NCBI GenBank assembly: GCA_027422505.1
Contig: JAPQWV010000664.1
Location: 124,001-188,000, forward strand
Direction of reading: 5' to 3'
From: Craterostigma plantagineum
Taxonomy: Eukaryota; Streptophyta; Magnoliopsida; Lamiales; Linderniaceae
DNA length: 64,000 bases
Shown here: in pieces, positions 36,101 through 48,527 of the stretch
Layout of the letters: the number at the start of each line of letters is the position of its first letter
Numbering within the stretch: position 1 is the first letter of the stretch
Notes under the pieces: generated by a model
Databases searched by the model: none
What the model was told of the DNA's origin: nothing
What the model saw: only the letters and a program-made list of their open reading frames with translations
Translations under genes and position numbers: made by a program

Positions 36101-36297
36101 AGGTTTCTGTTGCCAGCTTGGCAGAATCAGTCATGCTAGGAGTTGCAATAATAGCAAACGACGTTTCTCATTTTGGATTCCTGGCGATTCTATCTCTCTC
36201 GTCGGTAGTTGGCGCAGCATTCTTATACTGCAGATGGTTGAAGAACCCAACCAAAGCGCAGAGAACTATGTTTTCATACGAGCCAAACCTTTCGTGA
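33173..36297 (+). CDS. IREG3: Solute carrier family 40 member 3, plastid ferroportin IREG3/MAR1
   Basis: Thirteen exons: 33173-33312, 33611-33818, 33923-33986, 34112-34236, 34320-34409, 34491-34667, 34749-34823, 34943-35044, 35128-35242, 35318-35464, 35620-35726, 35808-35921, 36001-36297. They join in frame to about 586 residues, close to known IREG3 proteins. The first ~55 residues are Ser/Arg-rich with few acidic residues, a plastid transit peptide. The ferroportin (MFS-like) core follows, with hydrophobic segments such as [51 protein letters not shown] and the last-exon [20 protein letters not shown]. In Arabidopsis the protein sits in the organelle envelope, affects iron handling, and lets aminoglycosides into plastids (MAR1). 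No breaks. It is convergent with the EFOP gene. Confidence 0.94.
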
Positions 36298-36747
36298 TCT
36301 TCTGAAACGGTGGGTATGTACATCATCTCTGCGATCATATGTTTTTTACATATATACTGTTACTCAGCTAGTTACCATCTCTGTATCCCATTTTGTTAGG
36401 TGTTGTTTGTAGTTCATTGTTCTCTTTTTATTTTTCCCTTCAGACAGGGGACATAAGGTTTATATAATACTCGGTGTAATTATTGCGTATTTAACCTCAC
36501 TCTATATGACTTGGATACCAAGTACTCAAGCTCATCAAATCTTTATGAATACCAAGTACTCAAGCTCATCAAATCCGATTTTTAGATCACATTACAACAC
36601 CTACGAGAGTTGATCACAAGCATAATATAAGTGTACACGAAAGCAAACCAACACGTACAATACAAAGGCTTTAATAAGATTTACTTGCATTTTCACAAAG
36701 CAAAGCACTAATAGATTCTTCTTCTCATCATAACTAACTCAACTAAC
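36298..36747. other. Shared 3' region of IREG3 and the EFOP gene
   Basis: 450 bp between two convergent stop codons, so both 3' UTRs lie here and may overlap. A direct repeat, ATACCAAGTACTCAAGCTCA, occurs at about 36515 and 36549. Confidence 0.5.
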
Positions 36748-39700
36748 TTAAGCATGGGCTGCTCTAAGGAAGTTATCGAATGGACTCGCAGGTGGTAACC
36801 TCAGAGCCAACCAAGTATTCGAAGCAGATGATTGTTCAGTTCCCGCACTATCATCAGTGATACTAATCTGCAAATCATCGATTCGAACAAATTACTATAA
36901 CATAGCACAGCAGAATACAAAAAAGATGATGCCTTTGTTCATCAGCTTAGTCGAAATACCTTGTCAATTACTGATAGCCCACTAGCACGAACAGAAGAGC
37001 TTCGAGTGGCCTTTGTGCTGTAATAATCATTCTTGTCCTCGTAACTTAACCAATTCGCAAGTTTCTTTCTTGTGTCTGTCCCGAGAGATTCACACTGGTT
37101 TGTCATTGCACTGTATGGAAGTGGAGAGGTGGAAATGGATGACGCGGCGACTTGACCCGCAACCTCTAAGGCCTGTTTTTCGTTTTAAAGGAAAGAGTTT
37201 GGAGATCGCCCTAATGGAAACTGAAAAGTAACACTGCGATGATAAAGGGCTGTTTTTGTACACGGTAGATGGGAAAATATACCGATTCTAGTAGCTGGCC
37301 AATGCTGACAATATGAGACATTGAAGGAGATGCTGATGATGCTTGCACCTTAGGGATGAACCGTGATATATCAGCGACTGAAGATACACTCACGTCGTCG
37401 TTTTCAACAAGTGTACTAGCAGAAAACTCCTGCAAGAAAACAGAGCGATTAGCGTGTGTTGTTGCAATGACTTCCTTAGTGCGAAAAATACCCCATCGAA
37501 TGATTGTGATCCTTTGGAGTGTGCGGCTCTATGAATGTGCTCCATGTCAAGCATCGATTGTGGGCCGAAAATGAAAGCTTCGTCGGGCTCATATCTCTCT
37601 GATAGCTCCCTGACTATTTCTTCTTTCTCATACTTCAACGAGCAACAAAAATAGAAACTAACATAAGCATTGATTGAAGTTTGAAAGTTAACGAACGCAG
37701 GGAATTGATTTGAGTATCGAAGATGGGTACCTTTGTGATTTCAGACAACCTTTCGGATAATATATGTGCGATAGTTTTATCTGACTCGTGCACCTTGTCA
37801 CGTAACTGAGCAAGAGTTGACAAAGCTTCGTCATTGTCAGAAGCAGAGCCATACTCTTTCCCTTCAGACTGAGGCTTTACATAAACTTGAAAGTCATCAC
37901 TGATGCCAACACAAGGGTCCACCACCTGGATTAGCGAACGCGTGTAAGTAGTTTAATAGATCCTTCCATTAAATCAAAGTTAGAATTTGGTCCAAATACT
38001 TATATTCCAATTCAATCGTCAAGACAAATGTTACAAATACCCACATCGTAAATGTGCAACAGCTTCCGCAGATCATGTGAGTCAGCAATATGATACATCT
38101 TGGCAGCAAACATCAGCATGGCATTTGATAGTACCAACAGCAATCTTTGATATGCTGGAGATGAAGGCCCTGCATTGACACATCAACATGTCAGTATAGA
38201 GCATTTTGACAGATCAGTAGAACATACCTCAACTACTAAATTGAAGATTGTAATACCCGAATTGGAGTCCACTGACATCTTTCTTATAGAAAGGGGAAGC
38301 TGAAAAAATCTAAGCACCAAACTGTCACTACAGTTCTGCAACAAATTCAAAATGAGAAGTTATTAGAGACTGACGATCGGAACCTTGAAATTTAGACTAG
38401 CATTAACACATCATATTATCGTAGGTTAAAAAAATCCAGTCTATTGACAAGAGACAGAAAGCTTGCTACTCTGATTTTGTAATGCTTCTGAACATGATAT
38501 AATATAACTCTATTCTGGTAATATCTGAAGCAATATGAACAAAATATGTCAGAAAATGGAAGATAAGATTCAAGAGTAACCTTGTGTTGGAACAAAATAA
38601 GAGCTAAACAGAAGGAATGAGCTATAGCTTCCACATTAGAAGGTAGGTTATTGGAAAGATTGACTTGTATCCACAAACCAGACAGCAACTGGGCTATTTG
38701 CTCCTCATTACATGCCAAAAAATATTTATCCTGCATGGTCAAGACAACATACCGAAGGGTCAGATAAAATCATAAAGTGAAATGGCTAATCTGAGAGAGA
38801 TAGAGACTATCACATTGTCAGTCAATATAGTTGTTGGTCCATTGGTCCTGATGGAGCTTAAAATATGCATGTTAGGAGAACTCTTATGAGACTTCAAAGA
38901 ATTGTACTCTTCATCAACTTTGTCACCCAGCTGACCATCATTGCTGTGACTTCCTTCAATTGCTTTGGTTCCATATATTTCAAGGCGAAGTTTCTCGAGC
39001 AAAGCTGTGATGGAGGAAAACGTCGATGCGTTTTTGGAATTCCCTCTTTTTGGATAGCCTAGAACATCGTTTCTGGCATGAGCTGAACTTGGAATCACGA
39101 GAACACAAAATATTTGGTGTGCTCCAATGCGTATTTCGGCATCAGAATGGAGCATTACTTTCAAGAGCTGAATGAAAAGCGTCTCTGGAAACGTCTGACG
39201 ATAAGAAAACAATTGGAATTAGAAACTATTTGGAAAGAAAATTGTCTCACCTAACACTAAACATTGTCTCCGGGAACTTTTTCTTACCTGTTGAGAGTGG
39301 AAGGATGTAGATGCTAAGGAAATCACGTGGGCAAGAATTACAAGCGATGCAAGAGCTGCACGTGCCACATCTCTAATGAGAGAAAGTTTCTCCAAAGTAA
39401 TTGCCATCATATCAAACAGTGGTCGTACATCAGCAATCTGAAAAATGTTAACAATCACTCACATACTAAAGAGAGCGACAAAGCAAATTCACTTGTGCAC
39501 CTGCCCACTTACCCCTCTCACGGTTTCTAGCAAGCATGTCTCAATGGAATTTTGCAAAGCAGCATTCATGCTCAACTCTTCATCACCAACCGACTGAGCT
39601 GTTGCTTGAAAGCTTTTGCGCAAATGTCTGAAGAGGTCACTAACAAACCCCATATCAGAGATAACAGTTTCAGACCTAATTTGCCAGGCCAAAGAGCTAG

Positions 39701-41836
39701 CAGTTTGGATTATTTGACACTTGATACGGGGATCATTTGCAACGTTCTTGTGGTCCAAATGCCGAACAACACTACCCAATATTAGCTGCTGATTTCCTAT
39801 AAACAGAAGTGATGTAATGTTTTCAATCTTAACAATGATTTTGCAATAACACTATCATAATTACGGGCAAAGACAGAAAAGCAAACTTACCAGGCATTTC
39901 AACGAAGGATATCATATCAGAAAGGACAATTGGAGCCAAACCATGGAGCGGGACCCAGTGGTTTCCAGTGTCAAAGTAAACAAACATTGGATCCAAAACC
40001 TGCCTCATTGTTGTACTCTCCTTTGCCAAATCAACCATCCTCTGAATGCATATTTGAGCCCATACTTCAGGCGTCTCGGCCTCCTCTCTTTAACCAAGGA
40101 AAAAAAGAGATTTTTAATTACAAAAAATGTGGGATAAGAACATGTACAGGGGTATGTACGAGTATAAACTCTTCATACTCGGTTCCAACATATGAAATTA
40201 TATTAAATAAAGACAAAACCTTGTAAGAAGATGAGGATCTTTCTTTTCTGGGTGAAGTCTAACGATCATGTGATTGGGGCTGACTTCGCCACCACCAGGA
40301 GCAACTCTTCCCTCGCATCGAGTTACTTCGTCCACCCAATTGTGATTAACGTCTCTTCTCCCTTCGTCTTCATCATTTTGTCCCTCACTCTCATAGTTAT
40401 CAAGACTAGCACGCACGATCTACAATAGGCGATACATAAACATAATTGTTTTGTTCTAAATAAATATTAGGATCCTGATAATTTAACAAACAGGAAAACC
40501 AACCTTTTCAAAATCTGCAAACATATGAGAGAACTCCGCCATGAACCAGATCTATAGGTAGATGGAACACAAAAGAACAATTATCCGTGAAGAAAGGACT
40601 ACAGAACAAAGGATCATTAGTGCTTTGTAGCCAAGTTACCATGGCTGAGAGGCATCGCAAACTCGATGCCCTTAATGGATGATTCAAACGCTCATCTTCT
40701 GGTTTGTGAGACAGCATGCAGATTCTGCCGACCATATTTTCAATGTTCCGTGCATAACTTCCATCAACCTATAAATATAAAAAGGACAATATTGAAATTT
40801 CGAGATACTTAGTTACATATTAATTCCGAAAGCCATTTCTAAAAGGCATCATCTACCACAACAGCTATTCCAACATGAGTGTACAAAACGTCGATTAACA
40901 CCATGCACCATAAAATACTCTCTGACAGCTGAGAAATGATCAATGTAGGAAATGGAATACCTGACAGTAGATGAATGTTGTAAGAGCATCACATCCAATT
41001 ATTAGGACATCCTCCCGCTTATCGTCCAGTAGTTGAATGATTACATTCAATAAATTGATAGAAAAGTAGGCTCTGCAAGCATACAAAGGCGGATAGTTGT
41101 TCTTTTTGCACATAAAATCTCAGGCTATGATAAATAAGAGAAATAAGGAACAAAAAACTCGCAGCCCTAAAATATTCACGTAATTGGATCGATGACTAAA
41201 CAAAATGTTTTCTCGAGGTACGGACAAGGAAGTTGCTTTGCTTACATTTGCTCCTTACAGATGGAAAGAAGCTTCTTGAACGTCTCTGCAATAATACGGA
41301 CAAGGTTGATGTGATTGCTCCGCAGTTCTTTGTAGCATCTTTCTTCAAGGTACTTTGCAATCTACGGATAGGTAAATTTCAAATAAGAGTCAAAAATTGT
41401 CTGAACCCACGAAATATACCACTTACAAAGCAAAATCTCATCTCCAAAGGAACTCAATTTACCTTAGGGATTCGAAAAGGGTTTCTCGAAGCATATTCAC
41501 AAAGCTTTATTATTTTTCGTTCATTTGACTGGGCATTCTGCAAAAACAGAAGTTGGAGCTGGTGAAAGAGGATCGAGCAACAACACACTAAAAAATTGAA
41601 ACTTTTTGGGCACGTGAGCACAATCCTTAAACATGGTGAGAATTTAAAGTGTCAAATAGTAGCAAAATACGAAAGAAATCAAACTGTTTGAGATAACTCA
41701 CGGGATTTTTAGGGAAAACTTCAGCAAGCAGCTTCTTGTAACGTTTCACAGGTTGCCTAGAAGACGATCTCAGAGCAGGGCAGCACACGCACATGCTCTC
41801 ACATGCTGGGAATAGCTTGCGAGAAATAACACCCAT
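36748..41836 (-). CDS. EFOP: EFR3-of-plants (EFOP) / SEMI-ROLLED LEAF2-like ARM protein
   Basis: Nineteen coding exons (descending): 41836-41702, 41537-41463, 41361-41246, 41072-40961, 40768-40640, 40551-40504, 40419-40220, 40087-39891, 39796-39513, 39437-39288, 39194-38814, 38730-38581, 38335-38257, 38169-38045, 37925-37731, 37632-37492, 37429-37283, 37172-36960, 36867-36748. They join to about 998 residues. The N-terminus MGVISRKLFPACESMCVCCP is the Cys-rich lipid-anchor (S-acylation) motif. ARM/HEAT helices follow, then the conserved C-terminal blocks VADISRFIP, SIGQLLES and TSPLPYS and the tail ASPFDNFLRAAHA. EFOPs anchor the PI4-kinase alpha1 complex (with NPG and HYC proteins) at the plasma membrane; rice SRL2 affects leaf rolling. 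All splice borders are GT-AG and frames match. Which EFOP it is remains open, though pairing with IREG3 recalls At5g26850. Confidence 0.9.
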
Positions 41837-42944
41837 TTTCCTACACAGAAGAAAATGCCAAGAATATATACCAGTTACGTGCGTAACAAATCATAGTTAG
41901 GAACCTACACAGTAATTTCTTCACACCTTTCAGGTATAGTAATTCAACCATTCACATTAAGCAGAACAAACGCAAGAGGCTAAAACACAATTCCTACAGT
42001 ACATCGAGAAGACACGTTCGTCCTTCAACAGAGAGACAAAAGCATATTCTTAAGAACATAAATGTCTATAAAACTTTCCAAACATAAGTTATATACTTCA
42101 TAACTTTGCAACTCTAATGACGAACATCAAAAGTAAGCAGCATTAAATGCCGTAACTAACACTAGCTACACTTCATATATGAATGAAGTCGAAAACTTCC
42201 AACTTCAAGAATAATAGAAGTGGAAGACGAGAACCCACGCTACAAATAGACCAATCACAGCTACACATAGCGTAAGATTGAAGGATTACAGTGGAGCTCA
42301 AGTACAGCTAAAATTAAGCCCCTACCTCAGGCAAAACAGATCTGGGGAGCCAGGAAAGAGTAACTACACCAAACCCAATTCACTATTTTCAGAGCCAAGA
42401 AAGTTCAAACTTGGAAACTTTGGTGAAGTGCTGTGGATCGTGTGAGCTATAAATATCGGTGTAGAAAAGAAAGTAAAAAAAGGACAAAAATTAAACCAGC
42501 AAAGAGGGAGAAATTCTGTGTCGAGAAAGGGATCACGTGATTGTGCAGAGTGTCCCAAAAGAGTCTTGCTTTAGTCTCTGTCTGTCAGAGAAAAACCTGG
42601 GAAATGCAAAAACCAAGAAAAAAAGGTTTTCAAAGAGAAAAAAGAAGATAGGCCCACCCACTTTTTATTGGGCTTTCTCCTCCTCTCTTAATTGGGCCAA
42701 TTTCGGCCCGCAATAGTGGACTCGGCCCAACTTAAAGTAATAATTACCTTTTCAGTTTTAAATATTAAGATACGAGGGTAATATCGTCATTCGCTAATCT
42801 ATCCGTAACGTAGAAACAATTCCAAGTGCCGGCACAATGATGGGCCTAGCTCGTGTAACTATCCAATCTCAGATAGCCATGTCAGCTTACGTGACTCGAT
42901 TTGACACGTGTTGTTCTCTTAGTGGTTATTGCTTCTGTAGCTGT

Positions 42945-42952
42945 CCACGTCA
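42945..42952 (-). promoter_or_regulatory. UPRE-type unfolded-protein-response element
   Basis: CCACGTCA on the plus strand, i.e. TGACGTGG on the minus strand, the bZIP/XBP1-type UPR element. It lies about 45 bp upstream of the TATAAA (42997-43002). An inverted pair CGTGG...CCACG follows at about 42980-42994. Calreticulin is a classic ER-stress-induced gene, so this placement is meaningful. Binding is inferred. Confidence 0.6.
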
Positions 42953-42996
42953 GACTAACTACTCTAAAACGCAGCTTCTCGTGGACAATCCACGAA

Positions 42997-43002
42997 TATA
43001 AA
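42997..43002 (+). promoter_or_regulatory. Calreticulin TATA box
   Basis: CGAATATAAACC lies about 55 bp before the calreticulin start codon, which implies a short leader of roughly 25 nt. Confidence 0.55.
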
Positions 43003-43053
43003 CCCCATCAGTCTCCATTGGTACCATCGCTAGCTCACACTGAAGAGAAGGAA

Positions 43054-45993
43054 ATGGCGACCGTACGGAGCAAGTTACAAGTCATAAGCTCTGATTTCCT
43101 ATGTCTGGCCGTCGCTCTCTCCCTACTTGTCACGATCTCGTCTGCGAAAATCTTCTTCGAGGAGCGGTTCGACGGTATCATCTTTGTGCTCTTCAGTTTA
43201 CTTAGCATTACAACTGCTGCTGCTTTCATACGTTTTTGTCTTTTATTTTGAGTGATTTTGTCCCGATCTGGATGTTTTAGTGGAAAGGATGATCAGTGAG
43301 TGGACTATTTTAGGGAATTTTACCTGATTCCTGCTTGTTTCGCATTCTGAGTTGATGCGATTTAATCCTTGTCAAGATATCTGGATCTTGTGATATTGTG
43401 CTGGCACTTTATGGAGTTGCGTTGACTTTTTTGCTACTTTGCCGTGGCATACATTTTCCTGGGTGGTATGACATTATTGTGCCAATGTTGCAGTAGATTC
43501 TGTTTGATTTGTTATCTATTAGATTGAGTTACAACTGCGGGTTCGTTTAGAGGAGATATATGGTTGATGTGAAAACTTTGATGTTAATAACTAGGATAAC
43601 TGTTCTTCAGATTTGTGAATGTTCGTATGAGGAATGATTACAGCTTTGTTTTCTTTCTCTTTTGATGGTTTACTAATTTTTTCTCTAAACCTAAAGATGG
43701 ATGGGAGAGTCGATGGGTAAAATCAGAGTGGAAGAAGGATGAAAACCTGGCAGGCGAGTGGAATTATACTTCCGGCAAATGGAACGGTGATGCTGATGAC
43801 AAAGGTAACGGTGGTTTCGTCTTAACATTCATGCTCTTCTGGCCACCTAATTCCTCACATTAATATAATTTTTCCTTTACTTTCTGCAGGTATCCAGACT
43901 AGCGAAGACTATAGGTTCTATGCTATCTCAGCTGAATATCCAGAGTTTAGCAACAAGGATAAGACCTTAGTTTTCCAGTTCTCTGTAAAGCACGAGCAGA
44001 AGCTTGATTGTGGTGGTGGATACATGAAATTACTCAGTGGTGAAGTCGACCAGAAAAAATTCGGTGGTGACACTCCTTACAGGTAGCGTATCTAGCTTAT
44101 TTTTATTCAACTGACTCTCAATCAACTGTTTAATACCCTACACAATTTCTCATTCTCTACGTTATGCCATCTGCAGTATCATGTTTGGACCAGACATTTG
44201 TGGCTATAGCACCAAGAAGGTTCACGCTATTCTTACATATAATGGAACAAACCACTTGATAAAGAAAGAAGTCCCATGTGAGACAGACCAGCTTACTCAT
44301 GTCTACACTTTCATCCTTCGACCCGATGCTACCTACAGCATCCTTGTTGACAATGTGGAGAAGCAGACAGGTAGCTTGTACTCTGACTGGGACATTCTCC
44401 CACCAAAGAAGATCAAGGACCCAGAGGCCAAAAAGGTCTGTCACGCCAATACACTACTTCTGAATTCTGATACATGATTATTTTCTCTATGAATTGCATT
44501 GACTTTATACTTTCTACCTCTCAATAGCCTGAAGATTGGGATGATAAGGAGTATATTCCAGATCCTGAAGACAAGAAGCCAGAGGTAATTCCCCTTTACT
44601 TTTGTAAAGGAAATCATTGCAATGACTTAATTCTACGCGGGTTTTAATAACATATTTCTTGTGTTGACAGGGTTACGACGATATCCCAAAGGAGATTCCG
44701 GATCCTGAAGCCAAGAAGGTATTGAACTAATAATTTTGGTATACTGATTACTGAGTGCTGACATGTTTTTGTTAAGAATATAAAGACTAACTCATGAACT
44801 GAATATATTTCTTTTCATATGCAGCCCGAAGACTGGGATGAGGAAGAGGATGGTGAGTGGACTGCCCCAACTATTCCCAACCCCGAATACAAGGGTGAAT
44901 GGAAACCAAAGGTTTGTGTTCGTTCGTCAACATGTTTGGCTTTAGATGCATTTGGCAAGTGGCACACTAACTCTGTTCTGTTGCCAGAAAATCAAGAACT
45001 CCAACTATAAGGGCAAGTGGAAGGCACCAATGATTGACAACCCAGGTACACCAGCTCTGGACACTTTTTCTTACGCATTGCAATTCATGAATCATCTTCG
45101 TTAAAATTAGAGAAGATGAGAGAGGAATTTAATGTCAGAGTCTGTGATGTCCTAATCAATTTTGATGTATTATGACTGCAGAGTTCAAAGATGACCCAGA
45201 TCTATATGTCTTCCCTAACTTGAAGTATGTGGGCATTGAATTGTGGCAGGTTAGAACTTCTTGTGAACAATATGTTGATTCCTCACACTGGATCGTATTC
45301 ATTTATCATCTCGTCTGAACCGTGCCATTCATTTGCAGGTGAAATCTGGTACCTTGTTTGACAATGTATTGATAAGCGATGATCCCGACTACGCCAAGAA
45401 GGTCGCCGAAGAAACATGGGGAAAGCAAAAGGATGTACGTCTCTGATATTATTTCTTAAAGTTTATTTCTCATATGGATCAAAGTTATGCCTTCGTTCAT
45501 AACATATCCAATCAAAATGTAGGCGGAGAAGGCTGCTTTTGAAGAAGCTGAGAAGAAGAGAGAGGAGGAGGTAATATTCACCAACTAGTTTGCTTTTGTC
45601 AAATTTTTGCAAGTAAAATTTAAATTTGTAATAACACGTCTGCTTAATTATTTCACCCAGGAATCGAAGGACGATCACATCGATTCAGATGTAAGCCCTA
45701 GACTTCGTTACCAACATTACATTCCATATTCAAAAAAAATCACAGCTCTTACTGAGAATCGTCTTGTCTCTTCTCCCAATCATAGGCTGAGGATAACGAT
45801 GACGATGCTGATGACGCCGAGGGCGATGCTGATGACAAATCGGACTCCAAAGAAGACATCACAGAGTCCGTTGATGACGACGTTCACGTAAGTTCATGAT
45901 TAATAACTAATTATTTACGTAGATTTACTTCTCCATGCTCAATATCATCTTTCATTCTAATTCGAATTCTCTTTTGTGCAGGATGAACTGTAG
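43054..45993 (+). CDS. CRT: Calreticulin, ER calcium-binding chaperone
   Basis: Fourteen exons: 43054-43174, 43697-43804, 43890-44082, 44177-44435, 44528-44584, 44671-44718, 44825-44911, 44988-45045, 45182-45249, 45339-45434, 45523-45570, 45661-45690, 45786-45887, 45982-45993. They join to about 428 residues. A signal peptide covers about residues 1-30. The globular N domain carries CGGGYMKLL and the lectin-site region [11 protein letters not shown]. The P domain has three IPDPE..KKPEDWD-type and three [17 protein letters not shown] repeats. The C domain is Asp/Glu-rich and the protein ends in HDEL. Sequons NYT and NGT are present. It folds N-glycoproteins and buffers calcium in the ER lumen. 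The last exon is only 12 nt (Asp-Glu-Leu-stop), so the retrieval signal is assembled across the final intron. CRT1/CRT2 type; position fits At1g09210. Confidence 0.97.
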
Positions 45994-46714
45994 GCTGGGA
46001 GGGAAGGAGCAAAGAATTGCCGGAAATTTTCCTTTTCCGTATCTTTATAATTTAAATTTGTTAGGTTGGTTGGACTTGGGAGTACTAATTAACTCTTCAT
46101 GAAGCAGTTTATAGCTGCATTTGAATATTTTCTGGCGGATTGCTTTTGTTTTTATGACACACAACATTACTGGATCGTAGAACCCGCTTCAAGCTTTTAT
46201 TCCTTATGTTATTTCTACTAATCAAGTAAACATGTCCACTAAATAATATTTCATGGATCCATCCATCATCCATGTGATTAGAAGACGAGAAAGGAGAAAC
46301 AAGACATAAAAACAAATACATAGGTAATGCTAGTTATATACTTAAAAAATATGAAGTTATATTACAGCTGGGGTGTCTAATTGGACCAACAACGAAGTCG
46401 TTGAGATCTGAGATGACAGAAAAGAAACGAATAATAAAAAATTAGTAATATTTTGAAAAAACAAAAAGAAATTAATCATTACGGAGACTAGGGCTAGGGC
46501 TTCATCAACCAAAATAAAAGGGCAAAGAAACGCACGAAATTTAGGGAGAGAGGCAGGCAGAAGCCGCACTGCTCCGTTGAGCTAAATCGAGAGTTCGTAG
46601 ATCGGTCTCGATCGATCTTATTCGTGTATTTACTATTTGCGTTTCAGATCTGAAGTTTTATTTACTATCGATCTATTTATTAGTTGAAGGAAAAAAGAAC
46701 AGTCAAATCAGAAA
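45994..46714. other. Calreticulin 3' UTR and SAR1 promoter/leader
   Basis: Tandem genes, same strand. The first ~200 bp are 3' UTR-like. A purine-rich stretch at about 46420-46560 and the pyrimidine/purine leader before 46715 probably belong to SAR1. The minus-strand ORF at 46357-46569 is chance. Confidence 0.5.
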
Positions 46715-48224
46715 ATGTTTTTGTTGGATTGGTTTTACGGAGTTCTTGCGTCGCTTGGCCTTTGGCAGAAAGAGGCAAAAATTCTGTTTCTCGGTCTTGA
46801 TAATGCCGGCAAAACGACTCTCCTGCATATGCTCAAAGATGAGGTTGATTCTATTTAAGAATTTGACATTATTTTGACTTTTGATGTGATGTGATGTGAT
46901 GTAGGAAGATCGGTTGCATCTTTTCTGTCTGAGATTTGTTTTCTTTTTTGTTAATAATGTTTTTTTATGGTCTGAATGGTTATCCTTTTGAGGTAATCGA
47001 TTGGCAAATTATTTGAGGCTTTGATGGCTTCGTTAAATGGTGAATTTGATGCTTCATGTTATTTATTCTTAGATTATGTAGTGAAGTTTTGTGTTCTAAC
47101 ATCATTCCTTAGCTTAGCCGTGATTTATTGTTTTTCAGATAGATGAGTTTAGTTCAACCTGGTTCAAGATCTGATTCAGTACGGACATGTGATTGGTGCA
47201 ATTGTTTGATTGCTTTAGTTGCTGAGTGACATCTTTCCTATTGTCTATGCATATTTTCGATCTGTTGTCGTACATGTGTGTAACTAAATCGAGCCAAAGG
47301 TCTGAGTTTTATTCTGAGTTGTGTTGTGAATTGGATAAAAGTATGTTGGCTTGTCTACAATGAGCAGAGATTGGTTCAGCACCAGCCAACACAGCATCCT
47401 ACTTCCGAGGAACTGAGTATCGGGAAAATCAAGTTTAAGGCTTTTGACTTGGGGGGCCACCAAATTGCACGAAGAGTCTGGAAAGATTATTACGCAAAGG
47501 TAGAAGTTAACTATTTTCATTGTAAGTTATGAATGAATGATGTTTCTCCAATCATCGTCGTTTTGCATAAATCGTAGTGTTCTTTATTGACTTGATTCTT
47601 GATTTTTGCATCAGCTTCCTTTCAACTGCTTTGTTACAAGATTTGTGCCAATATGTGCCTTCGTAATCCCAAATAAACCAATCATCTGTTTATTTGATTC
47701 ATGGAAGGCCTACATTTAAAATGGGAATTCGCTGATAGCACCTACGCTTTACCGTAGGTGTTTCATTAGTTCTTCACCAGAAATATCATATTTATCATGG
47801 AACAAAATGCCACTAGATTGCTAAGACTCAGCCCAGCACAATTTTTCAATTTTCTCCCACGAGTCTGTTGTGTAACGCAACTTCTTGTTATCATTTCTGA
47901 CAGGTGGATGCTGTTGTATACTTGGTGGATGCTTATGACAAGGAGAGGTTCGCCGAGTCAAAGAGAGAGCTCGATGCTCTGCTCTCAGACGAGTCCTTGG
48001 CCAAAGTCCCATTCTTGATTTTGGGTAATAAGATCGATATCCCATATGCTGCCTCGGAAGAAGAGCTTCGATACCACCTGGGCTTGATGAACATCACGAC
48101 TGGTAAGGGAAAGGTGAACTTGTCAGATTCCGACGTTCGTCCAATTGAGGTTTTCATGTGCAGCATCGTCCGAAAGATGGGCTATGGCGATGGATTCAAA
48201 TGGGTATCTCAATACATTAATTAA
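46715..48224 (+). CDS. SAR1: Small GTPase SAR1 (COPII coat initiation)
   Basis: Three exons, 46715-46843, 47368-47499 and 47904-48224, encode exactly 193 residues, the standard SAR1 length. The N-terminus [15 protein letters not shown] is the amphipathic helix that bends the ER membrane; there is no lipidation motif. The P-loop is [11 protein letters not shown] (about 27-37), switch II is DLGGHQ, and the guanine-specificity motif is NKID. The C-terminus is [12 protein letters not shown]-bound SAR1, loaded by SEC12, recruits SEC23/24 to form COPII vesicles at ER exit sites. It lies next to calreticulin, another secretory gene, and is convergent with the PPR gene (about 300 bp between stops). 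Position fits At1g09180 (SARA1A). Confidence 0.97.
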
Positions 48225-48527
48225 CAGCTAAAAATAAGTGGGATGATTCCTTTCCTTGGATCTATCTATAAGTCAGGCATTACTGTTCTTGATACTTGTT
48301 CATTTGAAATCATCGTCGGATAAAAGCATCGGATTTGGTTGGAATATACGCATGTCGTCATCGTGTGAGAAATCAATGGTTATGTTTTATGCTGTTTGAT
48401 GAACTTGAACAACTGTTTCGTAGTTATCTGAACTGATTCTTTTGTGTGATATCAATGAGCTTAGAGTTGAACCGATGATGAAGTCAAACTACTACAGAAA
48501 AAACAACTTGAATGATGTTTGAATACG
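48225..48527. other. Shared 3' region of SAR1 and the PPR gene
   Basis: 303 bp between convergent stop codons; the two 3' UTRs probably meet or overlap here. No other content. Confidence 0.5.

Larger units (their letters stand above)
41837..43053. promoter_or_regulatory. Divergent region EFOP / calreticulin
   Basis: 1.2 kb. The left part is probably EFOP 5' UTR with at least one leader intron: a CAG/GTAGGGG donor lies at about 42326 on the minus strand, and an acceptor-like TGTAG/GAAAATGGG abuts the start codon. The right part (about 42850-43053) is the calreticulin promoter. No protein gene is supported. Confidence 0.5.

Noticed and set aside
42364..42558. Minus-strand 64-codon ORF upstream of the EFOP gene
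   Set aside because: It lies in the probable EFOP 5' UTR and resembles no protein; the real start at 41836 has the conserved Cys-rich N-terminus.
45463..45891. Alternative ORFs across the calreticulin acidic exons
   Set aside because: They read through introns in other frames; the spliced frame matches calreticulin throughout.
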